A DNA stretch of 64,000 nucleotides from Pseudomonas sp. Au-Pse12 (GCF_021341665.1 NZ_JAJTTH010000004.1:62001-126000), one strand, 5' to 3'; counted from the first letter of the stretch, positions 29,744-39,694 are shown. Numbers and translations are program-made. The notes: generated from the sequence alone by a model not told the origin.

Positions 29744-30724
29744 ATGGCCAAACGTATCCAGTTCCGCGCCCATGGCGGCCCCGAAGTACTCGAGTATGTG
29801 GATTACCAACCCGCCGAACCGGGCCCGCAACAGGTTCGCGTCAACAACAAGGCCATCGGCCTGAACTTCATCGACACCTATTTCCGCAGCGGCCTGTACG
29901 CACCGCCGGCCCTGCCCTCGGGCCTGGGCGCCGAAGGCGCGGGCGTGGTCGAGGCGGTGGGCAGCGCGGTGACCCGGTTCAAGGTCGGCGACCGCGTGGC
30001 CTATGGCAGCGGCCCACTGGGCGCCTACAGCGATGTGCACGTGCTGCCGGAAGCCAACCTGGTGCACCTGCCGGACGCCATCAGCTTCGAACAGGCGGCC
30101 GGGGTGATGCTCAAGGGCCTGACCGTGCAGTACCTGCTGCGCCAGACCTACGAACTCAAAGGCGGCGAAACCGTGCTGTTCCACGCAGCCGCCGGTGGCG
30201 TCGGCTCCCTGGCCTGCCAATGGGCCAAGGCCCTTGGGGTGAAATTGATCGGCACGGTCAGCTCGCCGGAGAAAGCCGCCATCGCCAAGGCCCTGGGCGC
30301 CTGGGAAACCATCGACTACAGCCATGAGGACGTGGTCCAGCGGGTACTGGAATTGACTGATGGCAAGAAGTGCCCGGTGGTCTACGACGGCGTGGGCAAG
30401 GACACCTGGCTGACCTCCCTGGACTGCCTGGCGCCGCGCGGGCTGATGGTCAGCTTCGGCAACGCCTCCGGCGCGGTGGACGGGGTCAACCTGGGGATTC
30501 TCTCGGCCAAGGGCTCGCTGTACGTGACCCGGCCAACCCTGGCCAGCTACGCCAACAATGCCGAAAACCTGCAACGCATGGCCGACGACCTGTTCGGCAT
30601 GATTACCAGCGGCAAGCTGAAGATCGAGATTGGCCAGCGCTTCGCCCTGGCGGAGGCGGCCAAGGCGCATATCGAGCTGTCGGCGCGGCGCACCACGGGT
30701 TCGACGGTGCTCTTGCCTGATTGA
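29744..30724 (+). CDS. qor: NADPH:quinone oxidoreductase (zeta-crystallin type)
   Basis: A 326-residue medium-chain reductase that reduces quinones by one electron using NADPH. GroES-like N-terminus with PSGLGAEGAGVVEAVG, and Rossmann loop HAAAGGVGSLACQWAKALG; no zinc ligands, as expected for the quinone reductase branch. AAGGAG precedes the ATG by 9 bases. Divergent from hemF. Confidence 0.92.
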   Translation: MAKRIQFRAHGGPEVLEYVDYQPAEPGPQQVRVNNKAIGLNFIDTYFRSGLYAPPALPSGLGAEGAGVVEAVGSAVTRFKVGDRVAYGSGPLGAYSDVHVLPEANLVHLPDAISFEQAAGVMLKGLTVQYLLRQTYELKGGETVLFHAAAGGVGSLACQWAKALGVKLIGTVSSPEKAAIAKALGAWETIDYSHEDVVQRVLELTDGKKCPVVYDGVGKDTWLTSLDCLAPRGLMVSFGNASGAVDGVNLGILSAKGSLYVTRPTLASYANNAENLQRMADDLFGMITSGKLKIEIGQRFALAEAAKAHIELSARRTTGSTVLLPD

Positions 30725-30759
30725 GGTCAATACCTGCTGCCGGAAACCGGGCTGGCCCT

Positions 30760-30906
30760 TGTGGCGAGCGAGCTTGCTCGCGCTGGATGGCGCAGCCAGC
30801 CCAAAACCAGCGACCCGTCTCTGCCTGAAACACCGCGATAACCGACTTTACGACCGCTGCGCGCCGGGGCGCCGGCCGGCCGAGCGGGAGCAAGCGCCCT
30901 CGCCAC
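30760..30906. repeat. Composite REPIN element, copy 2
   Basis: A 147-base element matching 27614-27746 almost base for base, apart from about 14 extra bases (GC-rich, near 30862-30880) before the right end. It lies between the convergent qor and tsaC genes. Confidence 0.85.
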
Positions 30907-30913
30907 CGATGCC

Positions 30914-31471
30914 TCAGGAGGGCCGCACCACCTTGCCGGTGGCCAGATCGCGGATCAGGCTCGGGTTCTTGCGCCCACCCAGGCTTCCAGTCAGGACCAG
31001 GTCCAGTTGCCCACGGAAATACTGCTCGACGCGCAACCGCGTACGCGCCGCCGGGCGCCCCTGGGGGTTGGCCGAGGTGGAGATCAGCGGGCCCACCAGC
31101 GAGCACAGCTCACGCACCAGCGGATGGTCACTGACCCGCAGCGCCACCGTGTCATGAACCCCCGTGACCCATTCAGGCAACAGGTTCTGGTGGGGCACCA
31201 GCCAGGTATTGGGCCCCGGCCAGGTGCTGGACATGCGATCGATCCAGGTGTCCGGGAAATCCTCGAAGAGGAAATCGAACTGGTGGATATTATCGGCGAT
31301 CAGGATCAGGCCCTTGTCCACCGACCGCGACTTGATCGCCAGCAGGCGATCCACCGCTTCTTCATTCCACGGATCGCACCCCAGGCCCCAGACCGCTTCG
31401 GTTGGATAGGCAATCACCGCCCCTGCGCGAATCTCTCGTGCGGCTTGTTGCACACGCCAACTGCTGACCAT
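30914..31471 (-). CDS. tsaC: threonylcarbamoyl-AMP synthase
   Basis: Makes threonylcarbamoyl-AMP from threonine, bicarbonate and ATP, the first step of t6A37 tRNA modification. 185 residues of YrdC fold: [14 protein letters not shown] at the active-site cleft, [11 protein letters not shown], and [11 protein letters not shown]. Short TsaC form without a Sua5 domain. GGAG lies 8 bases before the ATG. Downstream of dprA on the same strand with a 54-base gap, an arrangement found in many gammaproteobacteria. Confidence 0.94.
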   Translation of the reverse strand: MVSSWRVQQAAREIRAGAVIAYPTEAVWGLGCDPWNEEAVDRLLAIKSRSVDKGLILIADNIHQFDFLFEDFPDTWIDRMSSTWPGPNTWLVPHQNLLPEWVTGVHDTVALRVSDHPLVRELCSLVGPLISTSANPQGRPAARTRLRVEQYFRGQLDLVLTGSLGGRKNPSLIRDLATGKVVRPS

Positions 31472-31525
31472 TACCGACTCTCCACATAAAAGCTGTGCGC
31501 AGTTTACCGATCCTGCTTATAAAAC

Positions 31526-32632
31526 CTAGCTCAGACGCGCAGACCAATGCCCATTTTCCTGGACCGCGCGGCCTTCAAGCTCAAGCTCGGTCAGGGCCGC
31601 CAACACCCGCGGCAGGGGCCAGCCGCTGGCGCGGGTCAAGGCTTCGCTGCTGTGGGGCGCGGCCAGCAGCAGGGCCAGCAATGGGTGTGCGCTGGCCACG
31701 GCCTGGGGCGCGGCGCTGGGCGGCAGGTTTTGCCAGCCCGTCAGGGTTTCGAGAATATGCTGGACGCTTTCCACCAGCACCGCGCCATCGCGGATCAACT
31801 GATGGCAGCCCCGAGCGCCAGGGTGGTGGATCGAGCCGGGAATCGCATACACCTCGCGGCCTTGCTCCGCCGCCAGGCGGGCGGTGATCAGCGAACCGCT
31901 GGCGACGCTGGCTTCCACCACCAGCACGCCCAGAGACAGGCCGCTGATGATTCGATTGCGCCGCGGGAAGTGTTCAGGGCGCGCGGGGGTGTCCAGCGGG
32001 AACTCGGAAACCACCGCGCTGCCCTGGTCGATCATGGCCCTGGCCAAGGCCCGATGCCGCTGTGGATAAAAATTTTCCAGGCCGGTGCCCAGCACCCCCA
32101 CGGTGCGCCCACCGACATCCAGCGCCGCCTGGTGGGCAGCGCCATCAATGCCCAGGGCCAGGCCGCTGGTGATGACAAAACCGGCACCGGCCAGGCTTCG
32201 GGAAAAGGCCGCGGCGCTGTCCAGCCCTGGCCGCGAAGCACGACGGCTGCCGACCATCGCCAACTGCGGCCACTCGAGAATCGAAGGGTCGCCAGCCACG
32301 AACAGCAGCGGCGGCGCGTCGGCAAGCTGCGCCAGCAAAGGCGGGTAGCCAGGCTGGTCCCACATCAATAAATGCTGGGCCTGGCTATCTATCCAGGCCA
32401 ATGCGCGGCGGGCGCCCTCACGCACTTCGCTGCTGCGCCGGGCTTCGCTACAGGCCAACGGCAGGCCCAGCGAGTGCCAGGCACTGGCCGGCGCAGCCAG
32501 GGCTTTCGAGGCGCAACCGAACGCCTGAAGCAAGCGCTGAAAGCGTACGGGGCCGAGCTCGGGCAAGCCGTGCAAGCGCAAGCGAGCCTCCAGTTCCGCC
32601 GGGGAAATACTGCCGGTCATCGGGTTCGACAT
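31526..32632 (-). CDS. dprA: DNA processing protein A
   Basis: Loads RecA on incoming single-stranded DNA during transformation. 368 residues: N-terminal helical domain (1-80), DprA Rossmann domain (about 90-295; SRRASRPGLDSA and SGLALGIDGAAHQAAL) and a C-terminal winged helix (about 310-365). Full length, so likely functional. The gene directly upstream on this strand has decayed (see the LysM pseudogene). An exact DnaA box lies inside the gene at 32061. Confidence 0.95.
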   Translation of the reverse strand: MSNPMTGSISPAELEARLRLHGLPELGPVRFQRLLQAFGCASKALAAPASAWHSLGLPLACSEARRSSEVREGARRALAWIDSQAQHLLMWDQPGYPPLLAQLADAPPLLFVAGDPSILEWPQLAMVGSRRASRPGLDSAAAFSRSLAGAGFVITSGLALGIDGAAHQAALDVGGRTVGVLGTGLENFYPQRHRALARAMIDQGSAVVSEFPLDTPARPEHFPRRNRIISGLSLGVLVVEASVASGSLITARLAAEQGREVYAIPGSIHHPGARGCHQLIRDGAVLVESVQHILETLTGWQNLPPSAAPQAVASAHPLLALLLAAPHSSEALTRASGWPLPRVLAALTELELEGRAVQENGHWSARLS

Positions 32633-32720
32633 GGATCATCCTTGATCGTCAGGGCTCCAGCCCAGGCTGGAACAAGCTGTGGATAACTCTGTTGGTAACT
32701 TGTTGAGGAACGACCCTCCT

Positions 32721-32924
32721 CAGGGGCGCCGGAGCTTGTCCAGCAGCGCCAGCGAGCGCGAGGCCGCGAGTACCCAACCATGGCCAAGCCTGTCGTCGCG
32801 GCGAAACACCCTCAGCCAGCCGGCCGCCTCATCGGGGCTCTGCAACGGCACCGCGGCCAGCCGGGTCGCGCACGGGTTCACCGCTCCTGACCACCGCCAG
32901 CAGGGCGAACAGTGATTTCCTCAT
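32721..32924 (-). pseudogene. Remnant of a LysM-domain protein gene (PA0020 type)
   Basis: From the ATG at 32922-32924 the frame reads [12 protein letters not shown], a signal-peptide start, then runs into a stop about 19 codons later. In the +1 frame a coding-like stretch ends at 32721: DEAAGWLRVFRRDDRLGHGW followed by VLAASRSLALLDKLRRP. From memory, LysM peptidoglycan-binding proteins at this locus begin MRKSL.ALLL and end in ERAGLLMVFR...SYGLVLHATRPLAVLDKVKNP, so both ends match and about 270 residues, including the LysM domain, are gone, with a frameshift at the join. A sequencing error could explain the frameshift but not the missing middle. Confidence 0.65.
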
Positions 32925-33077
32925 GGGCTGAATCCCTTTATTATGTGCGTTCGCGTGAAACGCCAGAGCCTGCGCGGCTCGCTCCCTCCCAGAGCACGTT
33001 TTGCATCGGCGACCCAGGTCCAGAACCTGCGTGAACGCCGACTCCGCCCTTACTTCACACGTGTAGCAATTACGCTT

Positions 33078-33584
33078 ATGGCCATTTTAAACATCCTCGA
33101 ATTCCCTGATCCGCGCCTGCGCACTATCGCCAAACCAGTGGCCGTAGTGGACGACGAAGTGCGTCAGTTGGTCGACGACATGTTTGAAACAATGTATGAG
33201 GCCCCCGGCATCGGTCTGGCGGCAACCCAGGTCAACGTGCACAAACGCGTGGTGGTCATGGACCTGTCCGAAGACCGCAGCGAGCCACGGGTGTTCATCA
33301 ACCCCGAGTTCGAAGCCCTGACCGACGAGATGGACCAGTATCAGGAAGGCTGCCTGTCAGTACCGGGCTTCTACGAAAACGTCGATCGCCCGCAGCGGGT
33401 CAAGATCAAGGCCCTGGACCGTGACGGCCAGCCTTACGAACTGATCGCCGAAGGTTTGCTGGCGGTGTGCATCCAGCACGAATGCGACCACCTGAACGGC
33501 AAGTTGTTTGTCGATTACCTGTCCACGCTCAAGCGTGACCGGATCAAGAAGAAGCTGGAAAAGCAGCATCGCCAACAGGCTTGA
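33078..33584 (+). CDS. def: peptide deformylase
   Basis: Removes the N-formyl group from nascent proteins. 168 residues with all three family motifs: [16 protein letters not shown] (Cys metal ligand), and HECDHLNG (two His ligands and catalytic Glu). The ATG at 33078 gives the standard N-terminus [14 protein letters not shown]; the frame is open for 45 codons upstream but that part is not conserved. Fmt follows after a REPIN, so the deformylase and formyltransferase are clustered. Confidence 0.97.
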   Translation: MAILNILEFPDPRLRTIAKPVAVVDDEVRQLVDDMFETMYEAPGIGLAATQVNVHKRVVVMDLSEDRSEPRVFINPEFEALTDEMDQYQEGCLSVPGFYENVDRPQRVKIKALDRDGQPYELIAEGLLAVCIQHECDHLNGKLFVDYLSTLKRDRIKKKLEKQHRQQA

Positions 33585-33602
33585 TTCCTTATCCAGTGGT
33601 GC

Positions 33603-33662
33603 ATCGCGGGCAAGCCCGCTCCTACAATGGTGGTTTTGTGTAGGAGCGGGCTTGCCCGCGAT
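33603..33662. repeat. REPIN with 24-base perfect arms
   Basis: Arms 33603-33626 and 33639-33662 (ATCGCGGGCAAGCCCGCTCC type) are perfect reverse complements around 12 bases. This is a different REP family from those at 6672 and 27614. It lies in the def-fmt gap. Confidence 0.9.
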
Positions 33663-33697
33663 CGTTTCACCTGCGTCCCCTTTTTAAGCGAGTACCC

Positions 33698-34648
33698 ATG
33701 ATGCGCATCGTCTTTGCCGGCACCCCCGAATTCGCCGCTGAACACCTCAAGGCCCTGCTCGACAGCCCTTACCAGATCGTCGCGGTCTACACCCAACCGG
33801 ACCGTCCGGCCGGGCGTGGGCAAAAGCTGATGCCCAGCCCGGTCAAGCAACTGGCCCTGGAGCACGGCATTGCGGTGCTGCAACCGCCGACCTTGCGCAA
33901 TGCCGAGGCCCAGGCCGAACTGGCGGCGCTCAAGCCGGACCTGATGGTGGTGGTGGCCTACGGCCTGATCCTGCCCCAGGTGGTGCTGGATATCCCGCGC
34001 CTGGGCTGCATCAACAGCCACGCATCACTGCTGCCACGCTGGCGCGGTGCGGCGCCGATCCAGCGCGCCGTGGAAGCGGGCGACGCGCACAGCGGGGTGA
34101 CCGTGATGCGCATGGAAGCGGGCCTGGACACCGGGCCCATGCTGCTCAAGGTCAGCACCCCGATCAGCGCCGAAGACACCGGCGGCAGCCTGCACGACCG
34201 GCTGGCCGAAATGGGCCCGCCCGCCGTGCTGCAAGCCATCGAAGGCCTGGCCGCCGGCACCCTGGAAGGTGAAGTGCAGGACGACAGCCTGGCGACCTAC
34301 GCCCACAAGCTGAACAAGGATGAGGCGCGCATCGACTGGAACCGCCCGGCCGTGGAGCTGGAACGCCTGATCCGTGCCTTCAATCCCTGGCCGATCTGCC
34401 ACAGCACCTTGAATGGCGAAGCCCTGAAAGTCCTGGCCGCAACCCTGGCCGAAGGCAAGGGCACCCCGGGGCAGATCCTCGGCGCCAGCAAGGACGGCCT
34501 GCTCGTCGCCTGCGCGGAACAGGCACTGTGCCTGACCCGCCTGCAACTGCCCGGCGGCAAGGCGCTGAACTTCAGCGACCTGTTCAACAGCCGCCGCGAG
34601 AAGTTCGCCCTCGGCACTGTGCTCGGCCAAGCGGCGGACGCCCAATGA
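33698..34648 (+). CDS. fmt: methionyl-tRNA formyltransferase
   Basis: Formylates initiator Met-tRNA using 10-formyltetrahydrofolate. 316 residues with the folate/formyl site [17 protein letters not shown] (catalytic Asn-His-Asp arrangement) and the C-terminal tRNA-binding domain (about 205-310). Two adjacent ATGs at 33698 and 33701 are both possible starts. Its TGA overlaps the rsmB ATG (ATGA), so translation is coupled. Confidence 0.97.
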   Translation: MMRIVFAGTPEFAAEHLKALLDSPYQIVAVYTQPDRPAGRGQKLMPSPVKQLALEHGIAVLQPPTLRNAEAQAELAALKPDLMVVVAYGLILPQVVLDIPRLGCINSHASLLPRWRGAAPIQRAVEAGDAHSGVTVMRMEAGLDTGPMLLKVSTPISAEDTGGSLHDRLAEMGPPAVLQAIEGLAAGTLEGEVQDDSLATYAHKLNKDEARIDWNRPAVELERLIRAFNPWPICHSTLNGEALKVLAATLAEGKGTPGQILGASKDGLLVACAEQALCLTRLQLPGGKALNFSDLFNSRREKFALGTVLGQAADAQ

Positions 34649-35970
34649 ACCCGCGCCTGGCCGCCGCCAAGGCCCTGACCGCGGTACTCAACGGCAAGGC
34701 CTCGCTCAACAGCTCGCTGCCGACCCAACTGGACAAGGTCGAAGCCCGGGATCGCGGCTTCACCCAGGACCTGGCCTTCGGCACCGCGCGCTGGCAGCCG
34801 CGGCTGTCGGCGCTGGCGACCAAGCTGCTGCAGAAACCGTTCAAGACCGCCGATGCCGATGTCGAGGCGCTGCTGCTGGTGGGCCTCTATCAGTTGCTCT
34901 ACACCCGCGTGCCGGCCCACGCCGCCATCGGCGAAACCGTGGGTTGCGCCGACAAGCTGAAAAAGCCCTGGGCCAAGGCCCTGCTCAACGCCGTGCTGCG
35001 CCGCGCCCAGCGCGAAAGCGAGGCGCTGCTGGCCGAGCTGGAACACGACCCGGTGGTGCGTACCGCGCACCCGCGCTGGCTGCAGAAATCCCTCAAGGCC
35101 TTCTGGCCCGAGCAATGGGAAGCCATCTGCGCCGCCAACAACGCCCACCCGCCGATGATCCTGCGGGTCAATCGCCGGCATCATTCGCGCGACGCCTACC
35201 TGCAACTGCTGAGCGCTGCCGGCGTGGCGGCCCAGGCCTGCGTCTACAGCCAGGACGGTATCGTTCTCGACGAGGCCGGCGACGTGCGCAGCCTGCCGGG
35301 CTTTGCCGAAGGCTGGATCAGCGTGCAGGACGAGGCCGCGCAACTGGCCGCCGAGCTGCTGGAGCTGGCGCCGGGGCAACGGGTGCTGGACGCCTGCTGC
35401 GCCCCCGGCGGCAAGACCTGCCACATCCTCGAAGTGCAGCCGCAGCTGGCCGGCGTGGTGGCGGTGGACCTGGAGGCCAAGCGCCTGGTGCGGGTGCGGG
35501 AAAACCTCGACCGCCTGGGGCTGGATGCCCAATTGATCGCCGCCGACGGCCGCGACACCCAGGCCTGGTGGGACGGCAAGCCGTTCCAGCGGATCCTGCT
35601 GGACGCACCGTGTTCGGCCACCGGGGTGATCCGACGCCACCCGGACATCAAGCTGACCCGCCAGCCGGAAGACATCGCCGCCCTGGCGCAACTGCAAGGC
35701 GAACTGCTGGATGCCATGTGGCAGGCCCTGGAAGTCGGCGGCATCCTGCTCTACGCCACCTGCTCGACCCTGCCGACCGAGAACACCGAGGTCATCGAAG
35801 CCTTCCTGGCGCGTACCCCGGGTGCTCGCGAATTGGACATCGGCGGCCAACTGGGGCAGCCTGCGGCCGGCCTCAAGCAGCCCCACGGGCGCCAGTTGCT
35901 GGCGCAAGAGGGCGGCCACGACGGCTTCTACTACGCCAAGCTGATCAAGATTGCCGCCGCACGCGGCTAA
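34645..35970 (+). CDS. rsmB: 16S rRNA m5C967 methyltransferase
   Basis: SAM-dependent RNA methyltransferase, 441 residues. N-terminal NusB-like RNA-binding domain (about 1-135) and C-terminal methyltransferase domain with [25 protein letters not shown] (motif IV Cys) and [10 protein letters not shown] (motif VI, catalytic Cys). Overlaps fmt by four bases and precedes trkA by 22 bases; fmt-rsmB-trkA is a common gammaproteobacterial cluster. Confidence 0.97.
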   Translation: MNPRLAAAKALTAVLNGKASLNSSLPTQLDKVEARDRGFTQDLAFGTARWQPRLSALATKLLQKPFKTADADVEALLLVGLYQLLYTRVPAHAAIGETVGCADKLKKPWAKALLNAVLRRAQRESEALLAELEHDPVVRTAHPRWLQKSLKAFWPEQWEAICAANNAHPPMILRVNRRHHSRDAYLQLLSAAGVAAQACVYSQDGIVLDEAGDVRSLPGFAEGWISVQDEAAQLAAELLELAPGQRVLDACCAPGGKTCHILEVQPQLAGVVAVDLEAKRLVRVRENLDRLGLDAQLIAADGRDTQAWWDGKPFQRILLDAPCSATGVIRRHPDIKLTRQPEDIAALAQLQGELLDAMWQALEVGGILLYATCSTLPTENTEVIEAFLARTPGARELDIGGQLGQPAAGLKQPHGRQLLAQEGGHDGFYYAKLIKIAAARG

Positions 35971-35992
35971 ACGGTTTTAAGGGAGTGACTGG

Positions 35993-37366
35993 ATGAAAAT
36001 CATCATCCTCGGCGCCGGGCAAGTGGGTGGCACGCTGGCGGAACACTTGGCCAGCGAAGCCAACGACATCACCGTGGTCGACACCGACGGCGAACGCCTG
36101 CGCGACCTCGGCGACCGCCTGGACATCCGCACCGTGCACGGCCGCGGCTCCTTCCCGACCGTGCTGCGCCAAGCCGGTGCCGACGACGCCGACATGCTGG
36201 TGGCGGTGACCAACAGCGACGAAACCAACATGGTCGCCTGCCAGGTTGCCCACACCCTGTTTCACACCCCGACCAAGATCGCCCGGGTCCGCGAAGCCGC
36301 CTACCTGACCCGCGCCGGGCTGTTCGACAACGATGCGATCCCGGTCGACGTGCTGATCAGCCCCGAGCAGGTGGTGACCAACTACATCAAGCGCCTGATC
36401 GAGCACCCCGGCGCCCTGCAGGTGATCGACTTCGCCGAAGGCAAGGCGCAACTGGTGGCGGTCAAGGCCTACTACGGCGGCCCGCTGGTGGGCCAGCAAC
36501 TGCGCCAGCTGCGCGAGCACATGCCCAACGTCGACACCCGGGTGGCGGCGATCTTCCGTCGCGACCGGCCGATCATGCCCAAGGGCGACACGGTGATCGA
36601 GGCCGACGACGAGGTGTTCTTCATTGCCGCCAAGGCGCACATCCGCGCGGTGATGAGCGAGATGCGCCGCCTGGAGGAATCCTACAAGCGCATCGTCATC
36701 GCCGGTGGCGGGCAGATCGGCGAGCGCCTGGCCGAGGCCATCGAGAGCCGCTACCAGGTGAAGATCATCGAGATGAACCCGGCCCGCTGCCGCTACCTGT
36801 CCGACACCCTGGACAGCACCGTGGTGCTGCAGGGCAGCGCCTCGGACCGCGACCTGCTGCTGGAAGAGAACATCGCCGACGCCGACATCTTCCTGGCCCT
36901 GACCAACGACGACGAAGCCAACATCATGTCCTCGCTGCTGGCCAAGCGCCTGGGGGCGAAGAAGGTCATGACCATCATCAACAACCCGGCCTATGTCGAC
37001 CTGATCCAGGGCGGCGACATCGACATTGCCATCAGCCCGCAGCTGGCCACCATCGGCACCCTGCTGGCCCACGTGCGCCGCGGCGACATCGTCAGCGTGC
37101 ACTCCCTGCGCCGTGGCGCGGCGGAAGCCATCGAGGCCATTGCCCATGGCGACGCCAAGTCGAGCAAGGTGATTGGCCGCGCCATCGAGAACATCGGCCT
37201 GCCGCCGGGCACCACCATCGGCGCGATCATTCGCGATGAGGAAGTGCTGATCGCCCACGACGACACGGTGATCGAAGCCGGAGATCGCGTGATCCTGTTC
37301 CTTGTGGATAAAAAACACATTCGCGACGTAGAGAAACTGTTCCACGTCGGCCTGAGCTTCTTCTGA
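35993..37366 (+). CDS. trkA: Trk potassium uptake regulatory protein
   Basis: Cytoplasmic NAD(H)-binding gating subunit of the Trk K+ transporter. 457 residues in two RCK halves: [13 protein letters not shown] at residue 7 and [13 protein letters not shown] near 238 are the two nucleotide loops, each followed by a TrkA-C domain. GGGAG precedes the ATG. The channel subunit TrkH/TrkI is not in this window. Confidence 0.96.
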   Translation: MKIIILGAGQVGGTLAEHLASEANDITVVDTDGERLRDLGDRLDIRTVHGRGSFPTVLRQAGADDADMLVAVTNSDETNMVACQVAHTLFHTPTKIARVREAAYLTRAGLFDNDAIPVDVLISPEQVVTNYIKRLIEHPGALQVIDFAEGKAQLVAVKAYYGGPLVGQQLRQLREHMPNVDTRVAAIFRRDRPIMPKGDTVIEADDEVFFIAAKAHIRAVMSEMRRLEESYKRIVIAGGGQIGERLAEAIESRYQVKIIEMNPARCRYLSDTLDSTVVLQGSASDRDLLLEENIADADIFLALTNDDEANIMSSLLAKRLGAKKVMTIINNPAYVDLIQGGDIDIAISPQLATIGTLLAHVRRGDIVSVHSLRRGAAEAIEAIAHGDAKSSKVIGRAIENIGLPPGTTIGAIIRDEEVLIAHDDTVIEAGDRVILFLVDKKHIRDVEKLFHVGLSFF

Positions 37367-37439
37367 TCAACCACGCTGTAGCCGCCGTGCCTTATCGCCG
37401 CCTGCGGCAGCGGCTACAGAATCCACAGGAGTGACCACG

Positions 37440-37757
37440 ATGCTGGAGTCGCTGGAAAAAATGCTCGCCAAGGGTGTGGATAACGCTCTGCTGCGCTTTG
37501 GCCTGGGCAAGGGTTACCTGGATCAGGGCGAATTCGCCAAGGCCGCCGAGCATCTGCAGCGCTGCGTAGGCTTCGACCCCAAGTATTCAGCGGCGTGGAA
37601 ACTGCTGGGCAAGGCCTGCCAGGGGCAGGGCGACCTGGCGGCGGCGCGTCAGGCCTGGGAACAGGGCCTGGAAGCGGCCCGAGGGCATGGCGACAAACAG
37701 GCGGAAAAGGAAATGACCGTGTTCCTGAAAAAGCTGGAGCGCCAGTCTCGAGGCTGA
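37440..37757 (+). CDS. TPR-repeat protein (PA0015 type)
   Basis: A 105-residue helical protein with two tetratricopeptide-like repeats (LRFGLGKGYLDQGEFAKAAEHLQRCVGFDP and the next AAWKLLGKACQGQGDLAAARQAWEQGLEAA), a protein-protein adaptor fold. CAGGAG is 8 bases before the ATG at 37440 but touches the in-frame GTG at 37431, so the ATG is chosen. No signal peptide. Partner unknown. It lies at the same place in other Pseudomonas genomes. An exact DnaA box (37475) falls inside it. Confidence 0.82.
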   Translation: MLESLEKMLAKGVDNALLRFGLGKGYLDQGEFAKAAEHLQRCVGFDPKYSAAWKLLGKACQGQGDLAAARQAWEQGLEAARGHGDKQAEKEMTVFLKKLERQSRG

Positions 37758-37805
37758 CATCACCCTGTAGCTGCTGGCGCAGCGCTCGGCAGCGGCTACC
37801 GCGAT

Positions 37806-38045
37806 TTACAGGTAGCGCAGGGCAATGCCTTCCGCATCCGCCTGGACCACTTCCATGCGCACCCTGGGCGCCGCCACTGGCAAGCCCTGCACCTGGCCAT
37901 AGACCACCGCGCCCTTGGGCAATTTCGCCAGGGCCGGGCTTTGCACATAAACGCCGCTAGCGGACAGGTTGCGGGTCTGCCCCAGGCATTCGCCGATGCT
38001 TTCGTGGGAAATCTTGATGCGAAACGACTTGCGGTGCTCGGACAT
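37806..38045 (-). CDS. PilZ-domain protein (predicted c-di-GMP binder)
   Basis: A single-domain 79-residue PilZ protein. Both c-di-GMP motifs are present: RKSFR (RxxxR, residues 5-9) and NLSASG (N/DxSxxG, about residues 26-31). Single-domain PilZ proteins act as small effectors on partner proteins; the partner here is unknown. It is downstream of the acyltransferase gene on the same strand, separated by a paired DnaA-box inverted repeat. Confidence 0.88.
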   Translation of the reverse strand: MSEHRKSFRIKISHESIGECLGQTRNLSASGVYVQSPALAKLPKGAVVYGQVQGLPVAAPRVRMEVVQADAEGIALRYL

Positions 38046-38068
38046 CTTCTGCGCCCTTGTTCAGTGTG

Positions 38069-38102
38069 CTGTGGATAACTTCCGGAACGGGGTTATCCAC
38101 AG
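38069..38102. promoter_or_regulatory. Two exact DnaA boxes forming an inverted repeat
   Basis: CTGTGGATAAC (38069-38079) and GTTATCCACAG (38092-38102) are perfect 11-base arms, each holding an exact DnaA box, separated by 12 bases. They lie between the acyltransferase stop and the PilZ start, so they could serve as a DnaA-responsive element for the PilZ gene or as an mRNA hairpin. Confidence 0.7.
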
Positions 38103-38117
38103 ATCGTGCCAGCTCCC

Positions 38118-39005
38118 TCAGTACCAGCGCGCCTCACCCGGCGGACGCTTCTTGAAGCGCTTCATGCTCCACATGTACTGGCTCGGATAAGCCCCCACGT
38201 AGCGCTCGACCACTTTGCTCATGGCGGCGCAGGAGGTTTCGGTATCGGTGCTGTACATGTCTTCCGGGGCCGCTTCGAGGATCACCTTGTAGCCGGAACC
38301 GTCGGGCAGGCGCAGGGCATGCAGGAACACGCCGACCGCCTTGCCACCGGCCAGCATGTTCGGCACGAACTTGCTGGTCAGCGCCTGGGTGGCGAAGAAG
38401 GGCACGAAGATCCCGGCGGATTCGGCCGGTTCCGGGTCGGCGGGGATGCCCACTGCACCGCCTTTGCGCACTTCCTTGATGACGCTGAGGATGCCTTCCT
38501 TGGTGGAGGCCGCCACACGGTTGCCCAGTTGCACCCGCTGCTTGCGCAGCAGTTCGTCCACCGCCTTGAGCTTGGGTGGGCGGTAGAAAATGATCGGTTT
38601 GCACTGGCTGCAATAGAAGTGGTTGAGCACTTCCCAGTTGCCCAGGTGGCTGGTGATGCCGACCACGCCCTTGCCCGAGGCCAGGGCGTCCTTGAGCACG
38701 TCCAGGCCCTCGACTTCGCGCACCAGGGCGAGGGAGCGCTCCGCCGGCCAGATCCAGGCGCAGGCACTTTCGGTCAGGGACTTGCCGATGTCTTTCAGGC
38801 TCTGGCCCACCAAGCGCTCGCGCTCCGCCGGGTCCATCTGTGGAAAACATTTGGCCAGGTTGATGCGCACCACGTCGCGGGAACGATTGGGTGTCTTCCA
38901 CATGATCCAGCCGATGGCCGCGCCGACCGCCTGCACCGCGCGCCAGGGCAGCAGGGCAAACAACCGCAGAGCGCCCACCAGCAGGGCGCCTTTGAACTTA
39001 TCCAC
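38118..39005 (-). CDS. LpxL/HtrB-family acyltransferase
   Basis: Inner-membrane acyltransferase of the lipid A biosynthesis (lauroyl/myristoyl) family, 295 residues. N-terminal membrane anchor (about 5-25) and the catalytic HLGNWE (HX4E) near residue 130; further family blocks follow. It probably adds a secondary acyl chain to lipid A or acylates another lipid such as an ornithine lipid. The start is a GTG at 39005 with AGGAGT 8 bases upstream. The start codon lies inside an exact DnaA box (38998-39006). Confidence 0.88.
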   Translation of the reverse strand: MDKFKGALLVGALRLFALLPWRAVQAVGAAIGWIMWKTPNRSRDVVRINLAKCFPQMDPAERERLVGQSLKDIGKSLTESACAWIWPAERSLALVREVEGLDVLKDALASGKGVVGITSHLGNWEVLNHFYCSQCKPIIFYRPPKLKAVDELLRKQRVQLGNRVAASTKEGILSVIKEVRKGGAVGIPADPEPAESAGIFVPFFATQALTSKFVPNMLAGGKAVGVFLHALRLPDGSGYKVILEAAPEDMYSTDTETSCAAMSKVVERYVGAYPSQYMWSMKRFKKRPPGEARWY

Positions 39006-39049
39006 AAATGACTCCTGATCTGTCGGTCATGAAGCGTGTCGCGAGCCGG

Positions 39050-39613
39050 CTATTCTAACCGCGCATCGACCAGGATGGCGTAGCGATCACAGTCGCGGGT
39101 GTGATCCATGACCATCCCCGACGCCTGCATCAGCGCGTAGCAGATGGTCGGCCCGACGAAGGTAAAGCCGGCCTTGCGCAGGCCGCGGCTCATGGCTTCG
39201 GCCTCCGGGGTCACGGCCGGCACTTCGCTGCGGTCGTTGAAATGATTGATCTTCGGCACGCCGTCGACGAAGGACCAGAGAAAGGCCACCGGGTCCTCCA
39301 GCTCCAGCCAGGCCTGGGCGTTGCGCCGGGCGGCATTGAGCTTGAGGCGGTTGCGGATGATGCCGGGGTCCTGCATCAGATCGTCGATCTCGGCGTCGCT
39401 CATCTGCGCCACGCGCTGCACATCGAAGCCGAACAGCACCTGGCGATAGTGCTCGCGCTTCTTCAGCACAGTGATCCATGACAGCCCGGCCTGGAACCCT
39501 TCGAGCAATAACAACTCGAACAAGCGCTGCCCATCGCGCAGCGGCACGCCCCACTCCTGATCGTGATAAGCCATGTACAGCGGATCTTCGGAACACCAAA
39601 AGCAGCGTGGCAT
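39050..39613 (-). CDS. tag: DNA-3-methyladenine glycosylase I
   Basis: Removes 3-methyladenine from alkylated DNA. 187 residues with the zinc-snap ligands (C4 and H17 at the N-terminus in CFWCSEDPLYMAYHDQEWG; H and C in DHTRDC near residue 173) and the base-pocket Glu in LEGFQAGLSW. ATG at 39613 with TGGAG upstream. Divergent from glyQ. Confidence 0.95.
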   Translation of the reverse strand: MPRCFWCSEDPLYMAYHDQEWGVPLRDGQRLFELLLLEGFQAGLSWITVLKKREHYRQVLFGFDVQRVAQMSDAEIDDLMQDPGIIRNRLKLNAARRNAQAWLELEDPVAFLWSFVDGVPKINHFNDRSEVPAVTPEAEAMSRGLRKAGFTFVGPTICYALMQASGMVMDHTRDCDRYAILVDARLE

Positions 39614-39694
39614 AAGGCTCCAGGGGGCGTGCGCAGGACTGAATCGGGTATACTCCCGCTCCTTAAATCGCAGCCCAAGTAACAGGTGAATTTC

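Noticed and set aside
30603..31106. Leftward open frame across the qor end and the REPIN
   Set aside because: Overlaps two real genes and a repeat element; translated REP sequence gives a false coding look.
32943..33077. In-frame 45-codon N-terminal extension of peptide deformylase
   Set aside because: The extension is Arg-rich and unlike known deformylase N-termini; the ATG at 33078 gives the standard start.
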